A stretch of DNA of 64,000 nt from Streptomyces sp. NBC_01016 (GCF_026341035.1 NZ_JAPEOQ010000001.1:2852001-2916000); one strand, 5' to 3'; shown: positions 1 through 9,660, counted from the first letter of the stretch. Notes: a model not told the origin generated them from the letters alone. Made by a program: numbers and translations.

Positions 1-825
1 GTGCTCGAACCGAGTGACCTCGACGCCGCGCTCGCCGTCCTCGACCGCGAGCCCGTCGCGAACGCCTTCGTCACGGCCCGGGTCCGTGCCGCGGGCCTCG
101 ACCCGTGGCGGCTCGGCGGCGAGATGTGGGGCTGGTACGAGGACGGGATGCTGGAGTCCCTGTGCTACGCGGGCGCCAACCTCGTCCCGATCTGCGCGAC
201 CGACCGCGCCGTCCGCGGCTTCGCCGACCGCGCCCGGCGGGCGGGCCGCCGCTGCTCCTCCATCGTCGGCCCGGCGGAGCCCACCGCCCGCCTGTGGCAG
301 CTGCTCGAACCGGGCTGGGGCCCGGCCCGCGAGATCCGCGCCCAGCAGCCGCTGATGGTGACCGACCGGATGCCCACGGACGTCACCCCCGACCCGTACA
401 TCCGCCGCGTCCGCAAGGACGAGATGGACACGATCATGCCGGCGTGCGTGGCGATGTTCACCGAGGAGGTCGGCGTCTCCCCGATGGCCGGTGACGGCGG
501 TCTGCTGTACCAGGCGCGGGTGGCCGAACTGGTCGGCATGGGCCGCTCGTTCGCCCGCCTCGACGAGAACGGCAAGGTCGCGTTCAAGGCGGAGATCGGC
601 GCCGCGACCGACCAGGTCTGCCAGATCCAGGGCGTGTGGGTGGCCCCCGAGTACCGGGGCATGGGCCTCGCGGCGCCCGGCATGGCGGCGGTCCTGCGCT
701 ACGCCCTCGCCGACGTGGCCCCCGTGGTCAGCCTCTACGTCAACGACTTCAACACCCCGGCCCGTGCCGCGTACCGGCGCGTGGGATTCGAAGAGGTCGG
801 GGCGTTCATGAGCGTGCTGTTCTAG
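1..825 (+). CDS. GNAT-family N-acetyltransferase with DUF4081-type N-terminal domain (5' end probably cut)
   Basis: The C-terminal half (about residues 130-274) is a GNAT fold: the acetyl-CoA loop reads VWVAPEYRGMGLAAPGM, followed by the YVNDFNTPARAAYRRVGF signature where a bound substrate region precedes the last helix. The N-terminal half (VLDREPVANAFVTARV, then GGEMWGWY and CYAGANLVP) matches the DUF4081 region that accompanies this GNAT group in actinomycetes. The reading frame is open from base 1, and relatives usually have a few more residues before LEPSDL, so the GTG at base 1 is probably an internal Val and the true start lies outside the window. The substrate cannot be told from sequence. 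It does not look co-transcribed with the next gene, which has its own promoter. Confidence 0.85.
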   Translation: MLEPSDLDAALAVLDREPVANAFVTARVRAAGLDPWRLGGEMWGWYEDGMLESLCYAGANLVPICATDRAVRGFADRARRAGRRCSSIVGPAEPTARLWQLLEPGWGPAREIRAQQPLMVTDRMPTDVTPDPYIRRVRKDEMDTIMPACVAMFTEEVGVSPMAGDGGLLYQARVAELVGMGRSFARLDENGKVAFKAEIGAATDQVCQIQGVWVAPEYRGMGLAAPGMAAVLRYALADVAPVVSLYVNDFNTPARAAYRRVGFEEVGAFMSVLF

Positions 826-898
826 GCACCTTCCAGAGGCAACCCGAAAATTCCCTGGTGAGCGGGCTGTGTTGCCCGTCTCATCTCTTTCGTGCGCA

Positions 899-928
899 TT
901 GACATTAGTAAGTCTTATGGACCATAAA
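899..928 (+). promoter_or_regulatory. Sigma-70-like promoter with overlapping palindrome
   Basis: TTGACA at 899-904 is a perfect -35 hexamer. CATAAA at 923-928, 18 bases downstream, is a 4/6 match to the -10. A perfect 13-base palindrome TTATGGACCATAA (915-927) covers the spacer and the -10. This is unusually AT-rich for the window and sits 50 bases before the DUF1684 gene, so it probably drives the DUF1684-ABC importer operon and could be blocked by a dimeric repressor. The regulator is not encoded nearby. Confidence 0.6.
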
Positions 929-977
929 GGTACTGCTTTGCTTTGGTTCAAGCTTCACTGACTGTAGGTGCCTCACG

Positions 978-1688
978 ATGTCCGCTCCCGGTTCCGGCAT
1001 GGCCGCCTGGCAGGAATGGCGTGCCGACCGGCGCCGCTCCCTCACCGCCCCCACGGGCAACCTCGCGCTCGTCGAGACCCGCTGGCTCCCGGCCGGCGAG
1101 ACCCCCGACCTCGACGCCGCCCGCGCGGGACAGCCCGGCACCGTCACCGTGACGGCCCTGGAGCGCACCGACATGGTCACCGGTGCCCCCGAGCACGGCC
1201 TGCGGTTCTGGGACGCGAACTCCCCGGCGATCCAGGGCTTCGAAGACGTCGACGCCTTCGCGTACGACCCGTCCTGGGTCCTCGACGCCACGTACACGCC
1301 CGTCGAGGGCGCCCGCACCGTCGCCTTCGAGCACCTGCGGGACAACGGCGGCACCCGCGAGAAGGTCGTCCCCGGCGACATCGCCCTGACCGTCGACGGC
1401 ACCGACTACACGCTCTCCGCGTTCGACGACGACGGCACCCTCCTCCTCGTCTTCGGCGACCCCACCAACGGCGACAGCACCTACGGTGCGGGCCGCTTCC
1501 TCTTCGTGGAGCACACCGGCGAGGGCCGTGTGCGCCTCGACTTCAACCGGGCCTTCGTACCCCCGTGCGGCTTCTCCGATCAGTACAACTGTCCGATGCC
1601 GCCGCGGCAGAACCGGCTCCACCTGCCCGTCGAGGCGGGCGAGAAGCTCCCGGTCTTCCGCGACGGCGCCGCCGGCACCGCTCACTGA
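978..1688 (+). CDS. DUF1684 domain protein
   Basis: A 236 aa soluble protein without signal peptide. The stretch VAFEHLRDNGGTREKVVPGDI, the TLLLVFGDPTNGDSTYGAGRF segment and the C-terminal DFNRAFVPPCGFSDQYNCPMPP motif are hallmarks of the DUF1684 family, whose biochemical function is unknown to me. The PP(C)xFSxxxxCPxPP stretch with two cysteines is the most conserved part and suggests a ligand or metal site. The ATG at 978 is preceded by AGGTG eight bases upstream. It is the first gene after the 899-928 promoter and lies 36 bases before the peptide-binding lipoprotein gene, so it is probably co-transcribed with the importer. Confidence 0.85.
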   Translation: MSAPGSGMAAWQEWRADRRRSLTAPTGNLALVETRWLPAGETPDLDAARAGQPGTVTVTALERTDMVTGAPEHGLRFWDANSPAIQGFEDVDAFAYDPSWVLDATYTPVEGARTVAFEHLRDNGGTREKVVPGDIALTVDGTDYTLSAFDDDGTLLLVFGDPTNGDSTYGAGRFLFVEHTGEGRVRLDFNRAFVPPCGFSDQYNCPMPPRQNRLHLPVEAGEKLPVFRDGAAGTAH

Positions 1689-1724
1689 TCGATCCCCCCG
1701 CATCCCTTCACGTAAGGCCCCCTC

Positions 1725-3242
1725 ATGCGCTTCCCCAAGAGACCCCTGTCCGCCGGCGTGCTCACCGTCGCCCTCGCCGTCACGCTCGCGGCCTGCGGCG
1801 GCGGCTCCAACTCGGCCTCCGGCAGCGGCGCGTACGACAAGGACGCCACGGTCAACATCGGCTCCCTCTACGAGCCGCAGAACCTCGACAACACCGCGGG
1901 CGGCGGCCAGGGCGTCACCGAGGCCCTCAACGGCAACGTCTACGAGGGGCTGTTCAAGCTCACCGACAAGGGCAAGGTCGAGAAGCTCCTCGCCGACGAC
2001 TACAAGGTCTCCGACGACGGCCTCACCTACACCTTCACCCTCCGCGACGGCGTCAAGTTCCACAGCGGCAAGAAGCTGACCAGCGAGGACGTCAAGTACA
2101 GCCTGGAGAAGGTGATCGCGAAGGACTCGCAGTCCGCGCGGAAGTCGAACCTCGAGGTCATGAAGGACGTCACGACCCCGGACGCGAAGACCGTCAAGGT
2201 CACGCTGTCCAAGAAGTCGATCTCCTTCGTCTACAACCTCAGTTACGTCTGGATCATCAACGCCGACGCCGAGAACCTGAAGATCACGGAAGACGGCACC
2301 GGCCCGTACCAGCTGAAGAAGTGGACGCGCGGCTCCGCGCTCAGCCTCGACCGGTTCGCGGGCTACTGGGGCACGGCCGCCAAGAACAAGCAGGCCGTCT
2401 TCCACTACTACAAGGACGCGACCGCCCTCAACAACGCGCTCCAGACCAACGCCGTCGACGTCGTCACCAGCGAGCAGTCCCCGGACGCCCTCGACCAGTT
2501 CAAGTCCGACCAGAACTACAAGGTCAACGACGGCAACTCCACCACCAAGCTACTCCTCGCCTTCAACGACAAGGCCAAGCCCTTCACGGACGTCAAGGTG
2601 CGCCAGGCCGTCTCGGCCGCCATCGACGACAAGAAGCTCCTCGAATCCGTCTGGGGCGGCTACGGCAAGCAGATCGGGTCGATGGCGGTGCCCACCGACC
2701 CCTGGTACGAGGACCTGACGGACGTCAACGCGCACGACGTCGCGAAGGCCAAGAAGCTCCTCAAGGAGGCGGGTCACGCCAAGGGGTTCAGCTTCACGCT
2801 CGACACCCCGAACTACGACCCGCACCCCACGGCCGCGACCTTCATCAAGTCGCAGCTCGCCAAGGTCGGCATCACCGTCAAGATCAACACGATCACGCCC
2901 GACGAGTGGTACACGAAGGTCTACAAGAACCACGACTTCACGGCCACGCTCCAGGAGCACGTCAACGACCGCGACCTCGTCTGGTACGGCGACCCCGACT
3001 TCTACTGGGGCTATGACGACAAGCAGGTCCAGGACTGGGTCGAGAAGGCCGAGCAGGCGTCCTCGACGTCCGAGCAGACCGAGATCCTCAAGAAGGTCAA
3101 CCGCAAGACCGCAGAGGACGCGGCCAGCGACTGGCTCTACCTGTATCCGCAGATCGTCGTCGCGAACACGAAGCTGTCGGGCTACCCGCTCAACGGCCTG
3201 AACTCGCAGTTCTTCGCGTACGACATCAAGAAGAGCAGCTGA
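1725..3242 (+). CDS. ABC importer substrate-binding lipoprotein, family 5 (peptide/nickel type)
   Basis: A 505 aa protein with an n-region RFPKRP, a hydrophobic core and lipobox LAAC (Cys about residue 24), so an exported lipoprotein anchored to the outer face of the membrane. The body follows the SBP_bac_5 pattern: NIGSLYEPQNLDN at the start, then YEGLF, LTYTFTLRDGVKFHSGKKLTSEDVKYSLEK cut here as separate conserved blocks, GTGPYQLKKW, and VRQAVSAAIDDKKLL. It delivers an oligopeptide-like ligand to the two permeases encoded next. The permease gene starts 10 bases after its stop, indicating one operon. The actual ligand (peptide, metal complex or other) is not readable. Confidence 0.92.
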   Translation: MRFPKRPLSAGVLTVALAVTLAACGGGSNSASGSGAYDKDATVNIGSLYEPQNLDNTAGGGQGVTEALNGNVYEGLFKLTDKGKVEKLLADDYKVSDDGLTYTFTLRDGVKFHSGKKLTSEDVKYSLEKVIAKDSQSARKSNLEVMKDVTTPDAKTVKVTLSKKSISFVYNLSYVWIINADAENLKITEDGTGPYQLKKWTRGSALSLDRFAGYWGTAAKNKQAVFHYYKDATALNNALQTNAVDVVTSEQSPDALDQFKSDQNYKVNDGNSTTKLLLAFNDKAKPFTDVKVRQAVSAAIDDKKLLESVWGGYGKQIGSMAVPTDPWYEDLTDVNAHDVAKAKKLLKEAGHAKGFSFTLDTPNYDPHPTAATFIKSQLAKVGITVKINTITPDEWYTKVYKNHDFTATLQEHVNDRDLVWYGDPDFYWGYDDKQVQDWVEKAEQASSTSEQTEILKKVNRKTAEDAASDWLYLYPQIVVANTKLSGYPLNGLNSQFFAYDIKKSS

Positions 3243-3252
3243 CCGACCGGCC

Positions 3253-4221
3253 ATGCTGAGATACCTCCTGCGGAGACTGGTGTTCCTGCTGGTCTCCCTC
3301 GTCCTCGCGTCCGTCGTGCTGTTCGTGCTGCTTCGGATGCTGCCCGGCGACCCGGCGAACGCGCTCACCTCGGTGGGCGCCTCGCCGGAGCAGATCGCCG
3401 CGGCCCGGCACTCCATCGGCTCCGACAAGCCGCTGCCCGAGCAGTTCACGCACTGGATCGGCCAGTTGGCGAGCGGTGACCTCGGCACGTCCTTCGTGTC
3501 CTCGCTGCCGGTCGGCCCGGAGGTGTCGCAGCGCCTGAACGTGACGGTGCCGCTGACGCTCTCCGCGTTCGTGCTCGCCGTGCTCGTCGCCGTACCGGCA
3601 GGCTTCCTGGCCGCGTACAAGCGACGGACCTGGTACGGGGCGCTGCTCAGCGGCGTCTCCCAACTCGGCATCGCCGTCCCGGTGTTCTGGCTCGGCATGA
3701 TCCTCATCGCCGTGTTCGCGCTGAACGCGGGCTGGCTGCCGTCCGGCGGCTTCCCGCAGGACGGATGGGACACCCCGGCCGAGGCCGTGCAGTCACTGGT
3801 GCTGCCGGTGGTGACGGTGGCGCTCGTGATGTCGGCGTCCCTCATCCGCTACGTACGCTCCGCGACGCTCGACGTCCTCGACAGCGAGTACCTGCGCACG
3901 GCGCGGGCGCTCGGCTCGTCGTTCGGACGGGCCATGTGGCGGCACGGGCTGCGCAACGCGTCCGTGCCCGTCATCTCCATCCTCGGCATCGAGCTGGCGT
4001 CCACGCTGCTCGGCGCGGTCGTCGTCGAGTCCGTGTTCGCGCTGCCGGGGCTCGGCTCCATGCTCGCGACGGGGATCGCGCAGCACGACTACCCGGTGAT
4101 CCAGGGCGTGCTGTTCGTGTCGACGTTCGGGGTGCTGATCATCGGGTTCGCGGCGGACCTCGTGCAGCGGCTCGTGGACCCGCGGCTGCGCGGGCGGCTC
4201 TCCGGGGGTGGGGTGCGATGA
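3253..4221 (+). CDS. ABC importer permease, DppB/OppB type
   Basis: A 322 aa membrane protein. The start MLRYLLRRLVFLLVSLV with RMLPGDPA soon after is the typical opening of DppB-like permeases, followed by about six membrane helices. The EAA-type cytoplasmic loop reads YLRTARALGSSFGRAMWRHGLRNA (about residues 213-236), which contacts the ATPases. Its last bases overlap the start of the next permease by four bases (ATGA at 4218-4221), so translation is probably coupled. Confidence 0.92.
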   Translation: MLRYLLRRLVFLLVSLVLASVVLFVLLRMLPGDPANALTSVGASPEQIAAARHSIGSDKPLPEQFTHWIGQLASGDLGTSFVSSLPVGPEVSQRLNVTVPLTLSAFVLAVLVAVPAGFLAAYKRRTWYGALLSGVSQLGIAVPVFWLGMILIAVFALNAGWLPSGGFPQDGWDTPAEAVQSLVLPVVTVALVMSASLIRYVRSATLDVLDSEYLRTARALGSSFGRAMWRHGLRNASVPVISILGIELASTLLGAVVVESVFALPGLGSMLATGIAQHDYPVIQGVLFVSTFGVLIIGFAADLVQRLVDPRLRGRLSGGGVR

Positions 4222-5057
4222 AGCGTCGTCCTTCCGGGAGGGCTTCCGTGACGCTGTGGACGGGGGCCGTCTTCGCGGGCCTCGTCGTACTGCTCGCGCT
4301 CGTCTCCCTGTTCTGGCTGCCGTACGACAGTGAGGACACGTCCGGCGGCCGGCTCGCCGGTCCCGGCGGCGGGCATCTGCTCGGCACCGACAAGCTGGGA
4401 CGCGACCTGTTCACGCAGCTCATGACGGGTTCGCGGATCGCACTCCAGGCCGGGCTCGGCTCGGTCGCCGTCGCGGCGCTGCTCGGCGTGACGCTCGGGC
4501 TCCTCGCGGCGTTCGCGCAGGGCTGGTTCGACGACACGCTCTCCGCGCTGCTCGACATCCTCATCGCGTTCCCGACGCTGCTGCTCGCGATGCTGATCGT
4601 CGCGGCGCGGTCGGCGACGCTCGGCTCGGCGATCCTCGCGATCGGCCTCGCGCAGAGCGCGGTCGTGGCGCGGCTGACCCGGATCCTGGTCAAGCGAGTG
4701 CTGGCGCAGGACTACATCACGGCGTCCCGCACGTCGGGCACCTCGTGGCCGCGGATCGTCGCGGGCCACGTCCTGCCCAACATCTGGCCGACGCTCGCGG
4801 TGAACCTGGCGCTCCAGTTCGGCCTCGCGGTGCTCGCGGAGGCGGGGCTCTCGTACCTCGGCCTCGGGGCGCCGCCGCCGAACGCCTCGTGGGGCCGGAT
4901 GCTCCAGGAGGCGCAGGCGACGTTCACGACGGCACCGGCGGGCGCGCTGGCGCCGGGCGTGCTGCTCGTCCTGCTGGTGATCGGCGTCAACCTGGTCGCG
5001 GACGGGCTGCGGGACGTTCTCGACCCGACGGCGCGGAAGGAGAGGGCGGCGGCATGA
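4218..5057 (+). CDS. ABC importer permease, DppC/OppC type
   Basis: A 279 aa membrane protein. The ATG at 4218 is chosen because it overlaps the stop of the preceding permease (ATGA). The motif LLGTDKLGRDLFTQLMTGSR in the first third and the EAA loop DYITASRTSGTSWPRIVAGHVLPN (about residues 165-190) are standard for DppC. The C-terminal EAGLSYLGLGAPPPNASWG segment is also characteristic. It forms the transmembrane dimer with the product of the gene before it. It overlaps the ATPase gene that follows by four bases. Confidence 0.92.
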   Translation: MKRRPSGRASVTLWTGAVFAGLVVLLALVSLFWLPYDSEDTSGGRLAGPGGGHLLGTDKLGRDLFTQLMTGSRIALQAGLGSVAVAALLGVTLGLLAAFAQGWFDDTLSALLDILIAFPTLLLAMLIVAARSATLGSAILAIGLAQSAVVARLTRILVKRVLAQDYITASRTSGTSWPRIVAGHVLPNIWPTLAVNLALQFGLAVLAEAGLSYLGLGAPPPNASWGRMLQEAQATFTTAPAGALAPGVLLVLLVIGVNLVADGLRDVLDPTARKERAAA

Positions 5058-5860
5058 GTGAACCGTTGCTTTCCGTGGACGGACTCACGGTCCGTACGGG
5101 AGACGGGCGTGAGCTGGTGTCCGGTCTCGGCTTCGAGGTCGCGCGCGGCGAACGCCTGGGCCTGATCGGCGAATCCGGCTCGGGAAAGTCCCTGACGACC
5201 CTGGCCGTCCTCGGGCTGCTGCCCGCGGGCATGACGGTGACGGGAAGCGTGGAACTGGCCGGCACGCAGATCGTCGGTGCGAGCGAGAAGACCCTCGTGG
5301 GCGTACGCGGCCGGAGCGCGGCCGTCGTCTTCCAGGAGCCGCTCACGGCGCTCGACCCGCTGATGCGGGTCGGCAAGCAGATCGCCGAACCCCTGCGCAG
5401 ACGGCGGCAGTTGAAGGGCGCCGCGCTGAAGTCGGCGGTGACGGACCTCCTCGAACAGGTACGCCTTCCCGACCCGGCCCGCATCGCCCGCGCCTTCCCG
5501 CACGAGATCTCCGGCGGCCAGCGTCAGCGCGTCGCCCTCGCCATGGCGCTCGCCTGCGACCCGGCACTGCTCATCGCCGACGAGCCGACGACGGCGCTGG
5601 ACGTGACCGTGCAGGCGGAGATGCTGGAACTGATCGACGGCCTGGTGCGCGAGCGCGGCATGGCGGTGCTGTTCGTCAGCCACGACCTGGCGGTCGTGTC
5701 GAAGGTGACGGATCGCGTCCTGGTGATGAAGGACGGCCGCGCGGTCGAGTCGGGCGCGGTGGCCGACGTCGTACGGGCCCCGCGCGAGGCGTACACGAAG
5801 GCGCTGGTGGACAGCGCGCGGCAACTGGAGTCCGCGCTCGACCTGGGAGGCGTGCGATGA
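5054..5860 (+). CDS. ABC importer ATPase, DppD type (short)
   Basis: A 268 aa ABC ATPase. Walker A is GESGSGKS, the signature is ISGGQRQR, Walker B is LLIADEP, and the H-loop lies in FVSHDLAVV. The ATG at 5054 overlaps the previous stop (ATGA). Unlike classical DppD/OppD it ends soon after the switch region and lacks the cysteine-rich C-terminal oligopeptide domain found in the second importer of this window (25702-26709). It pairs with the next gene product to power the importer. Confidence 0.92.
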   Translation: MSEPLLSVDGLTVRTGDGRELVSGLGFEVARGERLGLIGESGSGKSLTTLAVLGLLPAGMTVTGSVELAGTQIVGASEKTLVGVRGRSAAVVFQEPLTALDPLMRVGKQIAEPLRRRRQLKGAALKSAVTDLLEQVRLPDPARIARAFPHEISGGQRQRVALAMALACDPALLIADEPTTALDVTVQAEMLELIDGLVRERGMAVLFVSHDLAVVSKVTDRVLVMKDGRAVESGAVADVVRAPREAYTKALVDSARQLESALDLGGVR

Positions 5861-6630
5861 GCACCCCTGTGCTGGAACTGGAGGGGGTCTCGTACGCGTA
5901 CCGGGGCGCCCCCGCTCCCGTCGTCACGGACGTGTCGGTGGCGGTGGAGACGGGGCGGAGCCTGGCGCTCGTCGGTGAGTCGGGTGCGGGCAAGACGACG
6001 CTGCTGCGCATGCTGCTCGGGCTCGCCCGCCCCACGTCCGGGACGGTCCGCTTCGACGGGGACGAGCTGCGGCTGCGCGACCGTACGCAGATGAAGGCGT
6101 TCCGGCGCGGCGTGCAGTGCGTCTTCCAGGACCCGTACGCCTCGTTGGACCCGCGGCAGCGGGTGCGGCGGATCGTGGCCGAGCCGCTGCGGTCGCTCGG
6201 CGTCGCGACGGGGGAGGAGGCGGACCGGAAGGTCGCGCACGCCCTCGAACGGGTGGGGCTTCCGGCCGACGCGGGGGAGCGGTACCCGCACGAGTTCTCC
6301 GGTGGGCAGCGGCAGCGCATCGCCATCGCGCGGGCCACGGTGTGCGACCCGCGGGTCCTCCTCGCCGACGAACCGGTCTCCGCGCTCGACGTCACGACGC
6401 GGGTCAAGGTCGTCGACCTGCTGGCCGAGCTGAAGGAGACGGCGGGCCTGACGATCGTGATGGTCTCCCACGACCTGTCGGTGGTGGCCGCGTTGTGCGA
6501 ACGCACTGCCGTGCTGGAACGGGGCCGGGTGGTCGAGTCCGGCCCCACGCCGACGGTCCTGGGCGCCCCGGACCACGCGTACACGCGCCGCCTACTGTCA
6601 AGCGTTCCAAGGCTCCCCACGGCCGACTGA
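5857..6630 (+). CDS. ABC importer ATPase, DppF type (short)
   Basis: A 257 aa ABC ATPase with Walker A GESGAGKT, Q-loop in VFQDPYASLDPRQRV, signature FSGGQRQR, Walker B VLLADEP and H-loop MVSHDLSVV. The YASLDP variant after the Q-loop is typical of DppF/OppF. It overlaps the preceding ATPase gene by four bases and closes the five-gene importer operon. No clear terminator follows; instead a repeat-rich intergenic stretch begins at once. Confidence 0.92.
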   Translation: MSTPVLELEGVSYAYRGAPAPVVTDVSVAVETGRSLALVGESGAGKTTLLRMLLGLARPTSGTVRFDGDELRLRDRTQMKAFRRGVQCVFQDPYASLDPRQRVRRIVAEPLRSLGVATGEEADRKVAHALERVGLPADAGERYPHEFSGGQRQRIAIARATVCDPRVLLADEPVSALDVTTRVKVVDLLAELKETAGLTIVMVSHDLSVVAALCERTAVLERGRVVESGPTPTVLGAPDHAYTRRLLSSVPRLPTAD

Positions 6631-6644
6631 CGCCCGCCTGCCCC

Positions 6645-7105
6645 CACGCCACGGGGCTCCGCCCGGGTCCTGGCCGTTCCTACGCCTCGGGGCTCTGCCC
6701 CGGGCCCCGCGCCTCAATCGCCGGCGGGGCTGGTTTTGCCGAACCGGCGTTACGGACACGGGGCTCCGCGCGGGGCGTGGCCGTTCCCACAGCACGGGGC
6801 TCCGCGCGGGTCCTGGCCGTTCCTACGCCACGGGGCTCTGCCCCGAACCCCGCGAGTCTCGTCCCAGAGCGGGGCTTGATTTGCCTACCCGCAGGCAATC
6901 GCCCGGCTCCGGCCCATCTCCCGTCCACCCGCCCATCTCCCACCCACCCGCCCCCTCCGGGGGCGTCGGCCCGACGGGGTGCCGCCGCTGCCTTGGCCGA
7001 TCCGCCGCCAGCCACGGCTCCCCACCGTTTGCGGCGACCCCGACCGCCTTGGGCAATCTGCCGCCTTGGGCGGCAGGGTGGGCAAGGCGGCACCCCGGTG
7101 CGGCG
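6645..7105. repeat. GC-rich intergenic repeat block (two sub-elements)
   Basis: This lies in a gene-free stretch from 6631 to 7265. From 6651 to about 6890 a unit starting ACGGGGCTCCGC or ACGGGGCTCTGC and running into a CCTGGCCGTTCC segment recurs four to five times, mixed with the CCTCAATCGCCGGCGGGGCT motif. From about 7041 to 7105 comes a second element, CTTGGGCAATCTGCCGCC followed by a self-complementary GGCGGCAGGGTGGGCAAGG stretch. Both sub-elements recur in inverted order at 21340-21495, and the first recurs at 9661-9815. These resemble the short interspersed repeats common between Streptomyces genes. No coding function is apparent. Confidence 0.7.
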
Positions 7106-7265
7106 CAACCAGGACGGGAGGCGCCGACCACGGCACCCGGTGCCGCGTAATGGTGGGGACGACGTCGACCACGGCAGGGCGGGCCCCCGGTGCCGCGCCG
7201 CGATACGGAGGGCCCCGCCCCGGCCACCCGCACAACCGACCGCCGCACCGGGGTACCCTCCCCGC

Positions 7266-7829
7266 ATGCCGCACCGGAACCGCACGGACGACCGCGCCGT
7301 CACCATCGGCCCCCTGGACCTGCGCACCCGTGTCGACGAGGCGCTCGCCGTGCAGGCGTACGCGTTCGGACTCAGCGACGACGAGATCGCCGTACGCCGC
7401 CAGATCGTGCTGCGGCACATCACCTACCCGGGGGCCCGCTCCCTCGGCGCGACGACCGAAACCGGCCGACTCGTCGGCTTCGTCTACGGGATGCCGAACG
7501 ACCGCACCCACTGGTGGTCCACCGTCGTCGAGCCGTATCTGCGCGCCCGCGACGAGGACCGCTGGCTCGACGACTCCTTCGTGATCACGGAGTTGCACGT
7601 GCACCCCGGCTACCAGAACCGCGGCACCGGCCGCACCCTCATCACGACGATCACCGCCGGCGCCACCGAGCCCCGCTCGATCCTCTCCGCGATCGACATC
7701 GACAGCCCGGCCCGCGGCCTCTACCACTCGCTCGGCTACGAGGATCTGGCCCGCCAGGTGCTGTTCCCGAGCGCCCCCAGGCCGTACGCCGTGATGGGCG
7801 CGCCGCTGCCCCTCAGGCGCATGCCCTGA
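7266..7829 (+). CDS. GNAT-family N-acetyltransferase
   Basis: A 187 aa protein. The acetyl-CoA-binding motif is FVITELHVHPGYQNRGTGRTL (read VHPGYQNRGTG at about residues 117-127), followed by SAIDIDSPARGLYHSLGY, the usual C-terminal GNAT strand-helix. The first in-frame ATG after the repeat block, at 7266, fits the family length; no good ribosome site precedes it, so a leaderless or weakly initiated message is possible. The open frame extends far upstream through the repeats but that part shows no domain. It sits 74 bases before proS. Substrate unknown. Confidence 0.82.
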   Translation: MPHRNRTDDRAVTIGPLDLRTRVDEALAVQAYAFGLSDDEIAVRRQIVLRHITYPGARSLGATTETGRLVGFVYGMPNDRTHWWSTVVEPYLRARDEDRWLDDSFVITELHVHPGYQNRGTGRTLITTITAGATEPRSILSAIDIDSPARGLYHSLGYEDLARQVLFPSAPRPYAVMGAPLPLRRMP

Positions 7830-7903
7830 GAACCGATTTCCGGCCGCACCCGGGCCCCGGCTAACCTCCTGACATCACCCTTTCGTCGCAGGAGTCAAGA
7901 ATC

Positions 7904-9604
7904 ATGGCCAAGGTCCAGGTCCAGCGCATGTCCCGGTTGATGGTGAAGACACTGCGCGACGACCCGGCGGACGCCGAAGTCCTCAGCCACAAGCTGCTGG
8001 TCCGCGCCGGTTTCGTGCGCCGCACCGCCGCCGGTGTCTGGTCCTGGCTGCCGCTCGGCCGACGGGTCTACGCGAACGTCGAGCGCGTCATCCGCGAGGA
8101 GATGGACGCCATCGGCGGCCAGGAGGTCCTCCTGCCCGCCCTGCTCCCCAAGGAGCCGTACGAGGCGACGGGGCGCTGGGAGGAGTACGGCGCCGAGCTG
8201 TTCCGCCTCCAGGACCGCAGGGGCGGCGACTACCTGCTCGGCCCGACCCACGAGGAGATCTTCACCCAGCTGGTCAAGGACCAGTGCACGTCCTACAAGG
8301 ACCTGCCGGTGATCCTCTACCAGATCCAGACCAAGTACCGCGACGAGGCCCGCCCCCGCGCCGGCATCCTGCGCGGCCGCGAGTTCCAGATGAAGGACTC
8401 GTACTCCTTCGACCTCTCCGACGAGGGCCTCGCCGAGTCGTACGGCCTGCACCGCGCCGCGTACCAGCGCATCTTCGAGCGCCTCGGCCTCGACTACCGG
8501 ATCTGCGCCGCGACCGCCGGCGCCATGGGCGGCTCGAAGTCGGAGGAGTTCCTGGCCCCGGCCGCGGCCGGCGAGGACACCTTCGCGGACTGCCCGCACT
8601 GCGACTACGCGGCGAACACCGAGGCGGTCGGCTTCGCCGTGCAGACGGTCGACGCGGAGGGCGTGCCCGCCCTGGAGGAGACCCCGACCCCCGACACCCC
8701 CACGATCGAGACGCTCGCCGCGTACATGCAGGTCCCGGCCTCGGCGACCCTCAAGAACCTCCTCGTCAAGGTCGACGGCGAGATCGTCGCCGTCGGCGTC
8801 CCCGGGGACCGCGAGGTCGACATGGGCAAGGTCGAGGCGCACTTCGCCCCGGCCGCCGTCGAGCTGGTCACCGCCGAGGACTTCGAGGGCCGCGACGACC
8901 TGGTACGTGGCTACGTTGGCCCGCAGGGCCTGGAGAAGGTCACGTACATCGCCGACCCGCGGGTCGCCCCCGGCACGGCGTGGATCACCGGCGCCAACAA
9001 GAACGGCGTGCACGCGAAGAACGTCGTCGCGGGCCGTGACTTCGAGGTCTCCGAGTACGTCGACGTGGTCGTCGTCCAGGAAGGCGACCCGTGCCCCAAC
9101 TGCGGCACCGGCCTCAAGCTGGACCGCGCCATCGAGATCGGCCACATCTTCCAGCTCGGCCGCAAGTACGCCGACGCGTTCCAGCTCGACGTCCTCGGCC
9201 AGAACGGCAAGCCGGTCCGCGTGACCATGGGCTCGTACGGCATCGGGGTCTCGCGTGCCGTCGCGGCGCTCGCCGAGCAGCACGCCGACGACAAGGGCCT
9301 GATCTGGCCGGAGGAGATCGCCCCCGCCGACGTGCACGTGGTGGCGGCGGGCAAGGCCCTCCAGACCGAACTGGCCCTGGAGGTCTCCGACAAGCTCGCG
9401 GCCGCGGGCGTCCGAGTCCTGGTCGACGACCGCCCCGGCATCTCGCCCGGCGTGAAGTTCACCGACTCCGAGCTGATCGGCGTCCCGAAGATCCTGGTCG
9501 CGGGCCGCCGCAGCGCCGACGGCGTCGTAGAACTGAAGGACCGCCGCACCGGCGAACGCGAGGAACTGACGGTCGCCGAGGCCGTCGCCCGCCTCACGGC
9601 ATAA
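7904..9604 (+). CDS. proS: Prolyl-tRNA synthetase, bacterial type with editing domain
   Basis: A 566 aa class II aminoacyl-tRNA synthetase that charges tRNA-Pro with proline. The N-terminal [24 protein letters not shown] block, the motif 2 region ([20 protein letters not shown], about residues 145-165) and motif 3 ([17 protein letters not shown], about residue 443 on) are visible. Between them (about residues 225-400) lies the INS editing domain that hydrolyses mischarged Ala-tRNA-Pro, which marks the E. coli-like rather than the eukaryote-like form. The C-terminal anticodon-binding domain ends in the usual position. Start ATG at 7904 follows GGAG 13 bases upstream. Confidence 0.97.
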   Translation: MAKVQVQRMSRLMVKTLRDDPADAEVLSHKLLVRAGFVRRTAAGVWSWLPLGRRVYANVERVIREEMDAIGGQEVLLPALLPKEPYEATGRWEEYGAELFRLQDRRGGDYLLGPTHEEIFTQLVKDQCTSYKDLPVILYQIQTKYRDEARPRAGILRGREFQMKDSYSFDLSDEGLAESYGLHRAAYQRIFERLGLDYRICAATAGAMGGSKSEEFLAPAAAGEDTFADCPHCDYAANTEAVGFAVQTVDAEGVPALEETPTPDTPTIETLAAYMQVPASATLKNLLVKVDGEIVAVGVPGDREVDMGKVEAHFAPAAVELVTAEDFEGRDDLVRGYVGPQGLEKVTYIADPRVAPGTAWITGANKNGVHAKNVVAGRDFEVSEYVDVVVVQEGDPCPNCGTGLKLDRAIEIGHIFQLGRKYADAFQLDVLGQNGKPVRVTMGSYGIGVSRAVAALAEQHADDKGLIWPEEIAPADVHVVAAGKALQTELALEVSDKLAAAGVRVLVDDRPGISPGVKFTDSELIGVPKILVAGRRSADGVVELKDRRTGEREELTVAEAVARLTA

Positions 9605-9613
9605 GCACACCCG

Positions 9614-9652
9614 GTCCCCGGCCCCGCTGCCATCAGCAGCGGGGCCGGGGAC
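9614..9652 (+). terminator. Strong hairpin after proS
   Basis: A perfect 17-base-pair stem (9614-9630 with 9636-9652, beginning GTCCCCGGCCCC) closes on a five-base loop CATCA, ten bases after the proS stop. There is no U-run, as is usual for Streptomyces terminators. Confidence 0.8.
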
Positions 9653-9660
9653 GGCAGGAC

